Source: Clostridia bacterium (lineage in GTDB: Bacteria; Bacillota; Clostridia; Peptostreptococcales; Anaerovoracaceae). Taken from it: DNA of 64,000 bases. A program made the position numbers and the translations under genes. This document shows, piece by piece, positions 63,291 through 64,000 of the stretch; the stretch's first letter is position 1; every line of letters starts with the position of its first letter. The notes under the pieces were generated by a model. That model did no database searches and was not told the DNA's origin. It saw only the letters and a program-made list of their open reading frames with translations. Where the stretch lies: positions 310,001 through 374,000 of the forward strand of contig CABJAP010000001.1 in the NCBI GenBank assembly GCA_902363595.1, written 5' to 3'.

Positions 63291-63304
63291 GAAAAAGAAT
63301 TCAA

Positions 63305-63358
63305 TTGACATTCGACACAGTGTCCAGTACAATATTTATGTTGTATCGACACTGTGTC
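63305..63358 (+). promoter_or_regulatory. Promoter with paired operators of the TetR gene
   Basis: TTGACA (63305-63310), 17 bases, TACAAT (63328-63333). GACACAGTGTC fills the spacer (63314-63324) and its reverse complement GACACTGTGTC lies just after the start site (63348-63358), centres 34 bases apart. Layout of a self-repressing TetR gene. Confidence 0.8.
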
Positions 63359-63381
63359 AATTTTTGTATAAGGAGAATCTT

Positions 63382-64000
63382 ATGCCGACTGAGGCTTTTT
63401 TTCATTTAGAAGAACAAAAGAAAATGGTTTTGTTAGAATCTGCTGTCAGTGAATTTTCTGCGCTGCCTTATGAAAAGGTTTCGATTTTTAAGATTGCGCA
63501 AAATGCAGGAGTTTCCAGGAGCGGATTTTATTATTACTTTAAAGATAAAGAAGATATTTACAAATACTTGATCGACCAGATCAAGGAAGAATTTATGACC
63601 GAGCTTGGCAAAGATAAACGGCGATACGATATCTTCGCGTTCTGCAAAAAAATCTTCTGTCTGCTGGCCAATGTGAAAGGAACCAGCCGGGAAGCACTGA
63701 TCAAGCGCATCGTTTCCAATGCCAAACCGGACGATGTAAACGAATTCCTGGATAAGTTCGAGCTGTGCGCCGAAGAAAAACAGTTTGAATATCTGTGTGA
63801 CTTGAATGATTTAAACCATTATTCCAGACAAGAGATCACCAGCCTGACCTGGCTTTTGATCTGCAGTTCCGTTTATGCGCTTCAGCGGTACTTCGCAGGG
63901 GGCGAATCGTTTGAAACAGCTGAAGGGCGGTTGGAAAAGATGTTCGAAATGCTTAAATACGGTGTAATAAAGGAATGCAAGCGGGATAAAACAGGAGGAG
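63382..64000 (+). CDS. TetR family transcriptional regulator, cut by the window end
   Basis: At least 206 residues; the frame is still open at 64000. The N-terminal DNA-binding domain has the TetR helix-turn-helix ISxxxI-type text: SIFKIAQNAGVSRSGFYYYF, then KDKEDIYKYLIDQIKEEF. The rest is the helical ligand-binding and dimer domain (LTWLLICSSVYALQRYF near 165). TAAGGAG precedes the ATG. The gene probably ends soon after the window. The final bases (AGGAGGAG) look like a ribosome site for a next gene, often the exporter such regulators control. Paired operators upstream suggest it represses itself. Confidence 0.88.
   Translation, partial: MPTEAFFHLEEQKKMVLLESAVSEFSALPYEKVSIFKIAQNAGVSRSGFYYYFKDKEDIYKYLIDQIKEEFMTELGKDKRRYDIFAFCKKIFCLLANVKGTSREALIKRIVSNAKPDDVNEFLDKFELCAEEKQFEYLCDLNDLNHYSRQEITSLTWLLICSSVYALQRYFAGGESFETAEGRLEKMFEMLKYGVIKECKRDKTGG

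Overview
The window looks like chromosomal DNA from an anaerobic, probably spore-forming member of the class Clostridia. The evidence is a fermentative gene set (pyruvate formate-lyase, a formate/nitrite channel, a giant BadF-type activator of 2-hydroxyacyl-CoA dehydratases), a Gram-positive dgt-dnaG-rpoD-trmK cluster, HrcA/CIRCE control, Bce-type peptide-resistance modules, Firmicutes-style 6S RNA and AGGAGG ribosome sites. A cysteine-rich protein gene also has a sigma-K-like promoter. Nearly all genes are on the + strand; only two convincing genes (8381-9475 and 31986-32549) are on the - strand. I cannot name the species.

Layout. 1-4921: two ABC/FtsX exporter modules; the second has an intact permease, but its ATPase gene has lost its middle. 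4955-8380: small ORFs, an AT-rich orphan gene and a sigma factor/DUF4367 anti-sigma-like pair. 8381-13588: the cysteine-rich putative coat protein, a BI-1 family protein, an M16 peptidase, dUTPase and an unusual catalase homologue split into two overlapping ORFs. 13662-15270: phosphate transport (DUF47 plus PiT). 15279-20833: dgt, dnaG, rpoD, trmK and a Nif3-like gene. 20883-21240: RNase P RNA. 21227-25183: a decayed genomic island inserted at the 3' end of rnpB, flanked by an 18-bp direct repeat. It contains an integrase stub, a second sigma/DUF4367 pair, two secreted proteins and a lipoprotein. The probable original rnpB terminator now lies about 4 kb away, just beyond the right repeat.

25306-37978: a GGDEF/EAL protein, a ZTP (pfl-motif) riboswitch upstream of pyruvate formate-lyase, DUF4234 and DUF2752 proteins, a MATE exporter, a YkgJ-like cysteine protein, the 1419-residue activator and a YebC protein. 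38097-45711: toxin-antitoxin debris, 6S RNA, an OPT transporter, an FNT channel, a pantothenate operon (DUF2520 reductase candidate, panB, panC) and a DUF975/CmpB membrane fusion. 45760-52645: CIRCE-controlled htpG, a secreted papain-like protease and polA. 52747-58624: coaE, DUF554 and a complete BceRSAB-type module with a recognisable regulator site. 58825 to the end: tRNA-Leu(GAG), a nuclease-gene remnant, a secreted GHL10 glycosidase, a PF09818 ATPase, an unknown gene and a TetR regulator with paired operators, cut by the window end.

Most operons are ordinary housekeeping. The points most worth following up are the rnpB-targeted island, the split catalase with an altered haem pocket, the exporter with a deleted ATPase, a dispersed repeat present in two forms, and two secreted enzymes that share a basic C-terminal module.
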